From positions 1 through 59,236 of the forward strand of contig NZ_JAICYI010000013.1 of NCBI RefSeq assembly GCF_025934275.1: a stretch of 59,236 bases of DNA, written 5' to 3'. Each line of letters opens with the position of its first letter. The first letter of the stretch is position 1. Shown here piece after piece: positions 1-7,871 of this stretch. The position numbers and the translations under genes are program-made. This DNA is from Phenylobacterium sp. (GTDB lineage: Bacteria; Pseudomonadota; Alphaproteobacteria; Caulobacterales; Caulobacteraceae). Under the pieces are notes generated by a model. That model worked only from the letters and a program-made list of their open reading frames with translations, searched no databases and had not been told where the DNA came from.

Positions 1-126
1 CTGGATCAGCCGATCGAGGTGCTGATCGAGCGCATCCGCCGCGAGATCGGGCTCCTCACCCAAGAGGAGGCCCAGCCGGTCATCGCCCGCTGGCGCGCCG
101 CCCACCCCGACGCCGACACCTCCTGA
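1..126 (+). CDS. C-terminal 41 residues of an unrecognised protein (5' truncated by window edge)
   Basis: The first frame is open from base 1 to a TGA at 124-126 and encodes 41 residues ending in WRAAHPDADTS. The tail is mostly helical-looking and charged (IERIRREIG, TQEEAQPVIARW). It is followed by a dispersed repeat and then the convergent DsbA-like gene, which fits a genuine gene end. There is too little sequence to assign a family, and I do not recognise it. Confidence 0.45.
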   Translation: MDQPIEVLIERIRREIGLLTQEEAQPVIARWRAAHPDADTS

Positions 127-142
127 CCACCCGCGCTGAACC

Positions 143-215
143 GTCATCCCGCAAGGCGCGCCGCGCCTGTCCGGGACCCCCTCCCGTCATGGCCGGCTTG
201 TCGCGGCCACCCGTG
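143..215. repeat. Intergenic dispersed palindromic repeats (two abutting hairpin motifs)
   Basis: Two imperfect palindromes lie between the convergent ends of the first two genes. Bases 143-178 begin GTCATCCCG and end TGTCCGGGACC. Bases 185-215 begin CGTCATGGCCGG and continue through CTTGTC to CGGCCACCCGTG. Both look like decayed copies of the GTCATCCCGG...CCGGGATGAC and CGTCATGGCCGGGC-type intergenic hairpins that I recall from alphaproteobacterial genomes. A related palindrome occurs at 28949-28985. They could act as transcription-end hairpins for the convergent genes; there is no T-run. Confidence 0.5.
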
Positions 216-228
216 CGCGCGGGCCGCC

Positions 229-855
229 CTAGCTTCCCGCCGCGGCGATCGCGGCGTCCAGCTCCGGGAGGCTGTGGTAGCCGGGCGTCAGCATCTTGCC
301 GTTGACCACGAAAGTCGGCGTCGAATCGACGTGGTTGTCCTTGGCGTTCCTCTCGGTGCGGTCGTTCAGCGCCTGGATCGCCTTGTCGTCCGAGACGCAC
401 CTGTTGAACTGGTCCTCGGTCATGCCCATCGACTTGGCGATCGTCTCCAGCGTGCCGCGCGGGTCGGCGAAGGCCTGCTGCTGGTTCTTGAAGATGGCGT
501 CGACCACCGGGAAGTACTTGTCGGGTCCGGCGCAGCGGGCGAGCAGGAAGCCGGAGGCGGCCACCGTCACCTCCGGTCCGCCGCCCACCAGCATCTCGCG
601 GAAGACGTAGTGCACCCGGCCGGTGTCGACGTACTTGGCCCGGAACGCCGGCCACACCTCGAGCTGCCACTTGTCGCAGACCGGGCAGCCGACCGAGGCG
701 TACTCGATCACCGTCACCTTGGCCTTCGGATTGCCGAGGCTCATGTCGTCGGGCAGCGCCGAGGCCGAGCCGCCGCCCGAGGCCTTGTTCTGGCTGCAGG
801 CCGCCAGCGCCAGCGCGCTCAGCAGCACCGCCACGGCGAGCTTGATCCTCGGCAT
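229..855 (-). CDS. DsbA-family thiol:disulfide interchange lipoprotein
   Basis: A 208-residue periplasmic thioredoxin-fold protein. The N-terminus is a lipoprotein signal (basic start, hydrophobic core, lipobox LAAC with Cys20). The redox motif is Cys57-Pro-Val-Cys60 in the context GCPVCDKW, followed by a DsbA-like helical insertion and a C-terminal strand containing TPTFVVNGK, the cis-Pro loop seen in DsbA/DsbG-type proteins. It probably oxidises or isomerises cysteines in exported proteins. The start was placed at the ATG at 855 because GAGGG lies about 8 nt upstream and the signal peptide begins there; an ATG at 864 adds only three residues. The gene is divergent from the penicillin-binding protein and shares a 182-nt intergenic region with it. 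Family assignment is firm; the exact oxidase or isomerase role is not known. Confidence 0.9.
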   Translation of the reverse strand: MPRIKLAVAVLLSALALAACSQNKASGGGSASALPDDMSLGNPKAKVTVIEYASVGCPVCDKWQLEVWPAFRAKYVDTGRVHYVFREMLVGGGPEVTVAASGFLLARCAGPDKYFPVVDAIFKNQQQAFADPRGTLETIAKSMGMTEDQFNRCVSDDKAIQALNDRTERNAKDNHVDSTPTFVVNGKMLTPGYHSLPELDAAIAAAGS

Positions 856-1037
856 CTTCCTCATCCCTCGAGACGGCGGCCCATAGGCGGGCGCGGCGCG
901 GAATGTGGCCCAAGCCGGGCCGTAAAGAAAGGCGCGGCGGGCCCGTTCACACCTCGTCAATCTTGTCGCGCGCAATCGTCCCCTGCGGTAAGGGTCGGCC
1001 CGGTCGGGGCGGACCTCTGTAGGACGACTGAACGAGA

Positions 1038-3044
1038 ATGGCAGACGCGCAATCGCCCGGACCCGGCGGTCGCGGACCCGACAGGCGCGGTCCCCGTCCG
1101 CCCCGCCCGCGGCGGACCCGCCTGCAGGCGTTCATCTACTGGACCATGGTGATGGGCGTCTGGGCGCTGATCTTCCTGGTCGCCTTCTTCGCGGTCTTCT
1201 CGGTCGACCTGCCGGACACCTCCAAGCTCTATGAGGTGAAGCGGCAACCCTCGGTGTCCTACCTCGACCGCTCCGGCGCGCTGATCGCGGTGCGCGGCAG
1301 CCAGTACGCGCCGCCGGTCGACCTCGACAAGCTGCCGCCCTACGTGCCGAAGGCGTTCATCGCCATCGAGGACCGCTGGTTCTACTGGCACTTCGGCTTC
1401 AATCCGTGGGGCATTGCGCGCAGCTTGTTCTACAACGCCACCCACCGCGGCGGTCCGCTGCGCGGCGGCTCGACGATCACCCAGCAGCTCGCCCGCAACC
1501 TGTTCCTGACGCCCAGCCAGACCTACCGGCGCAAGATCCAGGAGTTGATCCTGGCGGTCTGGCTGGAGGCCAAGTTCTCGAAGAAGCAGATCCTCGAGCT
1601 CTACCTCAACCGGGTCTATTTCGGCGCCGGCGCCTACGGCATCGAGGCGGCGTCGGAACGCTATTTCAACAAGCCCGCCTCGCAGCTGACCCTCTCCGAG
1701 GCGGCGCTGCTGGCCGGCATGATGAAGGGGCCCTCGCGCTACTCGCCGGTGGCCGCCACCGATCGCGCCGCCCGCCGTGCGACCATGGTGCTGGACGAGA
1801 TGGTGCGCATCCACGCCATCACCCCGCAGCAGGAGCAGGCGGCGATCAACGGCGGCCCGATCCGCGTCAGCCCGGTGCTGGCCAACCAGCGGGCGCAGTA
1901 CTTCACCGACTGGCTGGACGACCAGGTCCGCCAGCTGGTCGGCGAGCCCACCGAGGACCTCGTGGTGGAGACCACGCTCGACCTGCCCCTGCAGGCCGAC
2001 GCCGAGCAGGCGCTGCAGCGCGACGTCGCCGCGGCGGCCGGCCTCGGGGTCCAGCAGGGCGCGCTGATCAGCGTCGACGGCGAAGGCCGGGTGCGCGCCT
2101 ACGTGGGCGGGATCAATTACCTGCAGAGCCAGTTCGATCGCGTCAGCCAGGCGAGGCGGCAGGCCGGCTCGGCGTTCAAGCCGTTCGTCTATCTCACCGC
2201 GATGGAGGCCGGCCGCACGCCCGACACCCCGGTGGTGGACGAGCCGATCACCATCGGCAACTGGCAGCCGCGCAACTACACCGGCCGCTACCTGGGCCCG
2301 ATCACCCTGGAGATCGCACTCAAGGAATCGATCAACACCGTGGCCGCACGGCTCGCCAACGAGGTCGGGACCGCCAACGTGGCGATGACCGCCAAGCGCC
2401 TGGGCATCACCTCGCCGATCCAGCTCGACCCCTCGATGGCGCTGGGCGCGGTGGAGGTGAGCCCGCTGGAGATGGCGCAAGCCTACGACGCCTTCTCCAA
2501 CGGCGGCTTCTTCGCCAAGGCCCACGCCATCGAGCGGATCCGCACCGCCTCCGGCCGCGTGCTCTATGATCAGGGGATGGGCGGCGCCGAGCGGCGCGCC
2601 GTGATCGGCCAGCCGGCGCTCGGCTACATGATCCGCATGATGCGCGCCGTGATCGCGTCGGGCACCGGCACCAAGGCCGCGGTGCCGGGTTACGACCTGG
2701 CCGGCAAGACCGGGACCACCAGCGATTACCGCGACGCCTGGTTCATCGGCTACACCGGCGGCTTCACGACGGCGGTGTGGGTCGGCCGGGACGACAACAC
2801 CCCGATGCGCAAGGTGACCGGCGGCACGGTGCCGGCCGGCATCTGGCACGACTACATGACCGCGGCGCTTCCCCGGCTGAAGGTCGCGCCGATCCCCGGC
2901 GGCGAGGCGCCGCAACCGCAACCCTCCGACCTCATCGGCGACCTGCTCAACGGCGCCCAGCAGATCATTCGCCCGCCCGACCAGGGGCCGCCGGAGCCCT
3001 ATCCCGAGCGGCCGCCCGCCGACTCCAACATGCCGCCGTACTGA
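1038..3044 (+). CDS. Class A penicillin-binding protein (bifunctional transglycosylase/transpeptidase, PBP1A type)
   Basis: A 668-residue peptidoglycan synthase. A Pro/Arg-rich cytoplasmic tail (1-29) precedes one membrane anchor (about 30-55). The GT51 glycosyltransferase domain has catalytic Glu111 in EDRWFYWHFG, followed by the GGSTITQQLARN motif at about 143-154 and the ELYLNRVYFGAGAYG motif. The transpeptidase domain carries SAFK (catalytic Ser378, Lys381), SIN (431-433) and KTGT (557-560). All catalytic motifs are intact. The C-terminus is a short Pro-rich tail. The Shine-Dalgarno sequence before the ATG is weak (ACGAGA). The gene is convergent with a metallopeptidase gene only 3 nt away. 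Caulobacterales carry several paralogues of this family, so I give no specific symbol. Confidence 0.95.
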   Translation: MADAQSPGPGGRGPDRRGPRPPRPRRTRLQAFIYWTMVMGVWALIFLVAFFAVFSVDLPDTSKLYEVKRQPSVSYLDRSGALIAVRGSQYAPPVDLDKLPPYVPKAFIAIEDRWFYWHFGFNPWGIARSLFYNATHRGGPLRGGSTITQQLARNLFLTPSQTYRRKIQELILAVWLEAKFSKKQILELYLNRVYFGAGAYGIEAASERYFNKPASQLTLSEAALLAGMMKGPSRYSPVAATDRAARRATMVLDEMVRIHAITPQQEQAAINGGPIRVSPVLANQRAQYFTDWLDDQVRQLVGEPTEDLVVETTLDLPLQADAEQALQRDVAAAAGLGVQQGALISVDGEGRVRAYVGGINYLQSQFDRVSQARRQAGSAFKPFVYLTAMEAGRTPDTPVVDEPITIGNWQPRNYTGRYLGPITLEIALKESINTVAARLANEVGTANVAMTAKRLGITSPIQLDPSMALGAVEVSPLEMAQAYDAFSNGGFFAKAHAIERIRTASGRVLYDQGMGGAERRAVIGQPALGYMIRMMRAVIASGTGTKAAVPGYDLAGKTGTTSDYRDAWFIGYTGGFTTAVWVGRDDNTPMRKVTGGTVPAGIWHDYMTAALPRLKVAPIPGGEAPQPQPSDLIGDLLNGAQQIIRPPDQGPPEPYPERPPADSNMPPY

Positions 3045-3047
3045 CGA

Positions 3048-3785
3048 TCAGCTGCCGAAGGCGTGCAGCCGGGCGCCCTCGGCGCGGAGCCACGCGCGGT
3101 GCGGGCGCTCGTCGCCGACCAGGGCCTTCACATGCGCCCAGAAGCGCGGCCCGTGGTTGAGCTCCAGCAGATGGGCGCACTCGTGGACGACGACGTAGTC
3201 CGCCACCTCGAAGGGGGCGAGCGCCAGGCGCCAGGAGTAGCGGATCGAGCCGGCGCTCCCGCCCCGTCCGGGACGGCACGATCCCCAACGCGCCCGGGCG
3301 TCCATGATCGCCACCTTCGGCATCGGCGCGCCGAGCCGGGCGGCGTGGACGGCGGTGCGCGCGCTGAGCACCGCCAGCGCTCGCTTGCGGATCATCAGCA
3401 TGACTGCGCGGGCGTAGCCCTCGCCCTCGCCCATGGCGCTGATCCGGTGCGGCTCGCCGGCGGCCGCCTCATGCCAGCGGGCGCGTCCCGCGCCGGCCTC
3501 CAGCCGGACATCCTCGCCGAACACCTTCAGCACGAGCCCGGGATGGATAGGCTCGGCCGGCGGCAGTTCGGCCAGGCGCGCGGCGATCCAGTGGGCGCGC
3601 TCGCGGGCGAACGCGGCCGCCTCCGCCAGTCGGCGCGGCGACGGCGCCGTGGCGACGATCTGGCGGCGCGTGCGGTCGAGGCGCAACGACACCCGTCGGG
3701 CGCGGCGGTTGACCTTGAGCGTGACGACGGCGCCGGCCACCTCCAGCCGGTCGCCATCGGTGAGAGACCTGCCGAAGGGCGCCAT
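3048..3785 (-). CDS. YgjP-like zinc metallopeptidase (SprT/M48-related, DUF45)
   Basis: A 245-residue soluble protein with the DUF45/YgjP signature. The zinc motif is His201-Glu-Cys-Ala-His205 with a downstream His211 (HECAHLLELNHGPRFW), preceded by the conserved RWGSC segment at about 166-170. The N-terminal half has the family's strand-rich region (VTLKVNRRARRVSLRLD), followed by the RERAHWIAARLAELP helix. YgjP-type proteins are predicted metal-dependent peptidases whose substrate is unknown. The length is normal for the family. The stop codon lies 3 nt beyond the convergent penicillin-binding protein stop. The PHA depolymerase gene just upstream, on the same strand, ends only 17 nt before this gene starts, so co-transcription is possible. 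Confidence 0.88.
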   Translation of the reverse strand: MAPFGRSLTDGDRLEVAGAVVTLKVNRRARRVSLRLDRTRRQIVATAPSPRRLAEAAAFARERAHWIAARLAELPPAEPIHPGLVLKVFGEDVRLEAGAGRARWHEAAAGEPHRISAMGEGEGYARAVMLMIRKRALAVLSARTAVHAARLGAPMPKVAIMDARARWGSCRPGRGGSAGSIRYSWRLALAPFEVADYVVVHECAHLLELNHGPRFWAHVKALVGDERPHRAWLRAEGARLHAFGS

Positions 3786-3802
3786 GGTGCAGGACTGTAC
3801 GG

Positions 3803-5068
3803 TCAGGCCTGAGTCGTGTCGAAGGCTGCATCCGTGCGGCGGATGAACGCGCGAATGCGGGGATAGATCTCCTCCTCGAACCGGCGGCCGTTGAAGACGC
3901 CGTAGTGGCCGACGCCGGGCTGAACGTAGTCCGCCTTCAGCGCCGGAGGCAGGCCGCCGCAGAGCTCGTGCGCCGCGCGCGTCTGGCCGATGCCGGAGAT
4001 GTCGTCGTTCTCGCCTTCGACCGTGAGCAGGCCGATGTCGGTGATCCGCTCGGGTCGCACGCGGCGGCCGCGATGGACGAGCTCGCCCCGGGGCAGGAGG
4101 TGGCGCTGGAACACCTCGTCCACCGTCTGGAGATAGAACTCCTCGGTGAGGTCGAGGACCGAAAGGTACTCGTCGTAGAACTGCAGGTGCTTCTCGGCGG
4201 AATCGCCGTCGCCGGCCATCAGCTGCTGCAGGTACTGCAGGTGCGCCGCCTGGTGCCGCTCGAGGTTCATCGACATGAACGCCGCGAGCTGCACGAAGCC
4301 CGGATAGACCCGACGGCCGACCCCCGGGTGCGGCGGCGGCACGGCGTAGATCATGTTGGATTCGAACCAGGCGAACGGGCGCGTCTCGGCCAGCCGGTTG
4401 GTCACGGTCGGCGACAGCCGGGCGTCGATCGGTGAGCCCATCAGGGTCATCGAGGCCGGCCGGTGCGGGTCGCCGTCCTCGGCCATCAGGCTGGCCGCCG
4501 CCAGAACCGCGGGCCCGGGCTGGCAGACCGCCGCCACGTGCGGCCGCGCGCCGAGCTTCGCCAGCATCTCGCGGACGTGGTCGATGTAGTCGTGGAAGTC
4601 GAACCCGCCCTCGACGAGCGGGACCTCGCGGGCGTTCGTCCAGTCGGTGACGTAGACCTCATGGTCGGCCAGGAAGGCGCGCACCGTGCCGCGCAGCAGG
4701 GTGGCGTGATGGCCCGAGAGCGGCGCGACGATCAGCACGATCGGTTCGGCCGCCGTGCGCCCGGCCGCGGCGAGGCCCGCGGGATCGCGCCGGAAGTGCA
4801 GCAGCTTCACCCAGGGCGTCGACCAGACCGTCTCGACGGCCACCCGCACCGGCCGCCCTTCGATGCGCACCTCGTCCACGTCCCAGGCCGGCTTGCCGTA
4901 ACGGCGCGTGAGGTTCGCGTAGAGATCGGACGCCGCGTAGAGGCTGCGGCCGAGTTCGGTGTCGCGGGCCGGGTTCAGCGGCGAGGACCAGAACTCCCGC
5001 GACATGAGGGCCGCCAATCGGAAGGGCGTCGCCGCGTAATAGCCGGCCTCATAGAGCGAATAGAGCAT
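3803..5068 (-). CDS. phaZ: Intracellular polyhydroxyalkanoate depolymerase
   Basis: A 421-residue cytosolic alpha/beta-hydrolase of the intracellular PHB depolymerase family, which mobilises storage polyester granules to hydroxyacids. The lipase-box equivalent is VCQPGP with Cys182 as nucleophile, characteristic of this family (a Cys was described in the Ralstonia enzyme). The C-terminal GVGHYGVFNGRRF supplies the catalytic His. The N-terminal MLYSLYEAGYYAATPFR matches family starts, and there is no signal peptide. The start is ATG at 5068; the 74 nt upstream, before the senC gene, is relatively AT-rich and probably holds the promoter. The context with beta-oxidation and glyoxylate-shunt genes further along fits use of the released C4 units. 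Confidence 0.93.
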   Translation of the reverse strand: MLYSLYEAGYYAATPFRLAALMSREFWSSPLNPARDTELGRSLYAASDLYANLTRRYGKPAWDVDEVRIEGRPVRVAVETVWSTPWVKLLHFRRDPAGLAAAGRTAAEPIVLIVAPLSGHHATLLRGTVRAFLADHEVYVTDWTNAREVPLVEGGFDFHDYIDHVREMLAKLGARPHVAAVCQPGPAVLAAASLMAEDGDPHRPASMTLMGSPIDARLSPTVTNRLAETRPFAWFESNMIYAVPPPHPGVGRRVYPGFVQLAAFMSMNLERHQAAHLQYLQQLMAGDGDSAEKHLQFYDEYLSVLDLTEEFYLQTVDEVFQRHLLPRGELVHRGRRVRPERITDIGLLTVEGENDDISGIGQTRAAHELCGGLPPALKADYVQPGVGHYGVFNGRRFEEEIYPRIRAFIRRTDAAFDTTQA

Positions 5069-5142
5069 GCCGCCTCGTCGTTGTGCGCTGCAGCATTAAC
5101 ATGCGATTCCTTAATCGGCTGCACAAATGGCGGCGTCTGCGA

Positions 5143-5754
5143 TCAGCAGCTCTGCGCGCCTGCCCCCTGCGACATGGCTTTCTCCACGCGTGCTGCGATC
5201 TCCTTTGGGGTCGTGTCGTAGGGGATCACGCACACGAAGTCGCCCTTGGGGTTCATCAGGTAGGTGAAGCTCGAGTGGTTCACCGAGTAGTCGGGGCCCG
5301 AGCCGGCCGGCTGATAGAACACCTTGTAGTCGTGCGCCGCCTGGGCGACCTGCGCGGGCGAGCCGGTCAGCCCCACCAGGTGTTGCGGAAAGGCGGGGGT
5401 CCGCACGTAGTTGGCCATCACCTTGGGCGTGTCGCGCGCCGGATCGACGGAGATGAACACCGTCTGGAAATCCGCGGCCCTGGCGCCCAGCGCCTGCTCC
5501 GCCTGGCCGAGCGCGAAGAGCGTCGTGGGACAGGCGTCCGGACAGAAGGTGTAGCCGAAATAGACCGCGCTCCACTTGCCCTTCAACACACCCTGGTCGA
5601 CGGGCCGGCCGGACGTACCGGTCAGGTGGAACGGCCCGCCGATGGCGACGGTTTGCTGCTTCGGCGCCAAAATTCCCTTCTCGACGGCGAGTCCGGTGAG
5701 CACCGCAAACGCCAGCGCCAGCCCCGCGAGGACGACCAGGAAGCCCCGGCTCAT
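5143..5754 (-). CDS. senC: SCO1/SenC family copper-binding protein (redox-cluster PrrC-like)
   Basis: A 203-residue protein with an N-terminal membrane anchor or uncleaved signal (residues 4-24) and a thioredoxin-like SCO domain. The copper ligands are visible as Cys71-Pro-Asp-Ala-Cys75 (FCPDACPTT) and a downstream His in SVNHSSFTYLMN. SCO proteins deliver copper to the CuA site of cytochrome oxidase and may sense thiol redox state. The gene is divergent from regB with a 70-nt spacer, the classic SenC-RegB-RegA arrangement. The start was set at the ATG at 5754, where the signal anchor begins; the in-frame upstream extension is Arg-rich and lacks family similarity. Confidence 0.93.
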   Translation of the reverse strand: MSRGFLVVLAGLALAFAVLTGLAVEKGILAPKQQTVAIGGPFHLTGTSGRPVDQGVLKGKWSAVYFGYTFCPDACPTTLFALGQAEQALGARAADFQTVFISVDPARDTPKVMANYVRTPAFPQHLVGLTGSPAQVAQAAHDYKVFYQPAGSGPDYSVNHSSFTYLMNPKGDFVCVIPYDTTPKEIAARVEKAMSQGAGAQSC

Positions 5755-5824
5755 GACCCGTTCGGTCCCCTTTTCCGCATTTGGGCTCGTCAGCCGCCGT
5801 CGGGCGCGCGATCCTGACGAGGCC

Positions 5825-7228
5825 ATGGCTGACGTGCGGACCCCGGCTGCGCCTTCGCTGACGCCCGCTGGCCGTCTCGATAGAGCGCGCTCCTCCGCCG
5901 CGCAAGCCGCCGCGACGCCCGGGGAAACCGACTGGGGCGAGGGCGCGATCCACCGCGGTCGGCTGCGGGTGCGCTCGCTCGTCACCCAGCGCTGGCTGAT
6001 CCTGGGCGGCGAGGCCCTGCTCCTGCTGGTCGCCTATTTCGTGCTGGGCTTCAGGGCGCCCTATCCGTTCTGCTTCGGCGTGGTCGCGGCCGGCGGCTGG
6101 GTCAACCTGCTGACAGGCGTGGCCTCTCCGGGCCAGCGCGTGCTGGGCGACGTGGAGGCGGCCGCCCAGCTCGGCGTCGACATCGTGCAGATCGCGGTGC
6201 TGATGTTCCTGACCGGCGGAACTGCGAACCCGTTCATGGTGCTGCTGATCGCGCCGGTGACCTTGGCGGCGGCGACTCTGCCGCGCCGGCACCTGCTGGC
6301 CCTGGGCGGACTGGCGGCGGCGGCGTCACTGGCGCTGGCCTATGTCGCCCTGCCGCTGCCCGAGACGGTCGGCCGCGCGCTGGCGATCACTCCGGATTAC
6401 CGCGTGGGCGCGGCGATCGCGAACATCGCCGGCCTGGCGCTGATCGGCGGCTTCGTCCGCCAGAGCGCCGTCGAGGCGGCGCGCATGGCGCTGGCGCTCG
6501 ACGTCACCCAGACGGTGCTGTCGCGCGAGCAGCAGCTGTCGGCGCTCGGCGCTCTCGCCGCCGCCGCGGCGCATGAACTCGGCACGCCGCTTGCGACCAT
6601 CTCCATTGTCGCCAAGGAGCTGGCGCGCGAAGCGCCGACGCCCGCGGTGAAGGATGACGCCGAGCTGCTCATGGCCCAGGCGGAGCGCTGCCGCGAGATC
6701 CTGCGCCGGCTGACCGAGACGCCGGACAAGGCCTCCGACGAGGTCCATGAGCGCATGAGCCTGCGCCAACTCGTGCAGGAGGTGATCGAGCCGCACGCCG
6801 AGGTGAAGGACGTGCGTGTGGAGGCGATCGTCACCGGCGCCCCCGGCGTGGGCTCGCCGGACCTGCGGCGGATGCCGGAGATCATCCATGCGCTGACATC
6901 GTTCGTGGAGAACGCCGTCGACTTCGCCGCCGCCGAGGTGCTGGTCACCGCCCGCTTCGACGCGGAGACCGTCTCGGTCGAGGTTCGCGACGATGGCCCG
7001 GGCTTCGCGCCGGAAGTCCTCGCCAAGCTGGGCGAACCCTATGTGACCACCCGGCCCGGCGCCGAGGGCTCGCGGACCGGGCATATCGGTATGGGGCTGG
7101 GCTTCTTCATCGCCAAGACGCTGCTGGAACGAACCGGCGCCGTCGTGACCTTTCAGAACGGCCGGCCGCGGGGCGCGGTGATTTCGGCGCGATGGCCGCG
7201 CTCGCGCGTTGAAGTTGGCGAGGCGTGA
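5825..7228 (+). CDS. regB: Redox sensor histidine kinase RegB/PrrB/ActS
   Basis: A 467-residue membrane kinase. About six transmembrane segments (residues 55-212) contain the RegB heptapeptide GGTANPF (131-137), which binds or senses quinone in characterised homologues. The H-box is AAAAHELGTPLATI with His250. The redox-active linker cysteine of RegB is present as Cys289 in QAERCREIL. The ATP-binding N-box (ENAVDFA) and G-boxes (DDGPGF, GMGLGFFIAK) are intact. Under reducing or low-oxygen conditions the family phosphorylates RegA. The start was placed at the ATG at 5825, after GACGAGG; an upstream in-frame extension overlaps the divergent senC coding sequence and is not conserved-looking. regA follows after 85 nt. 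Confidence 0.95.
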   Translation: MADVRTPAAPSLTPAGRLDRARSSAAQAAATPGETDWGEGAIHRGRLRVRSLVTQRWLILGGEALLLLVAYFVLGFRAPYPFCFGVVAAGGWVNLLTGVASPGQRVLGDVEAAAQLGVDIVQIAVLMFLTGGTANPFMVLLIAPVTLAAATLPRRHLLALGGLAAAASLALAYVALPLPETVGRALAITPDYRVGAAIANIAGLALIGGFVRQSAVEAARMALALDVTQTVLSREQQLSALGALAAAAAHELGTPLATISIVAKELAREAPTPAVKDDAELLMAQAERCREILRRLTETPDKASDEVHERMSLRQLVQEVIEPHAEVKDVRVEAIVTGAPGVGSPDLRRMPEIIHALTSFVENAVDFAAAEVLVTARFDAETVSVEVRDDGPGFAPEVLAKLGEPYVTTRPGAEGSRTGHIGMGLGFFIAKTLLERTGAVVTFQNGRPRGAVISARWPRSRVEVGEA

Positions 7229-7313
7229 TGACCCAGGGCTTGCGAATAGGTGAGTTCGTGCGACAGGATGCCGCAATGGTTGCGTTTAGGGAGCCCCGCC
7301 GCGGGGTTACGGC

Positions 7314-7868
7314 ATGACCGACCTTTCCTCCGAAGTCTCCGGGCTGCCTGACAAGTCGCTGCTGCTGCTCGATGACGATGCGCCGCTGAGGACGCGACTG
7401 GGCCGCGCGCTGGAGCAGCGCGGCTTCGAGCCGGTCCTGGTGGCGAGCGTCACGGAGGCGATCGCCGCGGTGAAGCAGAAGCCGCCCGCCTACGCCGTGC
7501 TGGACATGCGGCTGGAGGACGGTTCGGGGCTCAAGGTGGTGGAGGCGGTGCGCGACGCGCGCCCCGACGCCAAGATCATCATGCTGACCGGCTACGGAAA
7601 CATCGCGACCGCTGTGCAGGCGGTGAAAGCCGGCGCCGTCGACTACCTCTCCAAGCCCGCCGACGCCGACGACGTGGCGCGGGCGCTGCTGTCGAAGGGC
7701 GACGTTCCGGCGCCGCCGGAGAACCCGATGAGCGCCGATCGGGTCCGCTGGGAGCACATCCAGCGGGTCTACGAGCTCTGCAACCACAACGTCTCGGAGA
7801 CCGCCCGGCGGCTCAACATGCACCGCCGGACGCTGCAGCGGATCCTCGCCAAGCGGGCGCCGCGCTAG
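7314..7868 (+). CDS. regA: Response regulator RegA/PrrA/ActR
   Basis: A 184-residue regulator. The receiver domain (about 15-130) has the acidic triad LDDD (residues 19-22), the phosphoacceptor Asp64 in VLDMRLEDGSG and the invariant Lys in YLSKPAD. The C-terminal Fis-type helix-turn-helix (about 143-184) has the motifs NHNVSETARRLNMHRRTL and QRILAKRAPR, which are nearly invariant in RegA orthologues. It is the output partner of RegB and controls respiration, carbon and energy metabolism in alphaproteobacteria. A small G+C hairpin with stems at 7292-7298 and 7302-7308 sits immediately before the ATG and includes the only G-rich Shine-Dalgarno candidate. The gene is convergent with the LLM oxidoreductase gene across a 3-nt gap. 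Confidence 0.96.
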   Translation: MTDLSSEVSGLPDKSLLLLDDDAPLRTRLGRALEQRGFEPVLVASVTEAIAAVKQKPPAYAVLDMRLEDGSGLKVVEAVRDARPDAKIIMLTGYGNIATAVQAVKAGAVDYLSKPADADDVARALLSKGDVPAPPENPMSADRVRWEHIQRVYELCNHNVSETARRLNMHRRTLQRILAKRAPR

Positions 7869-7871
7869 GGG

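Noticed and set aside
957..2921. A 654-codon open frame antisense to the class A penicillin-binding protein
   Set aside because: The composition is His/Arg/Gly-rich without domains, while the plus-strand frame has every catalytic motif of the penicillin-binding protein.
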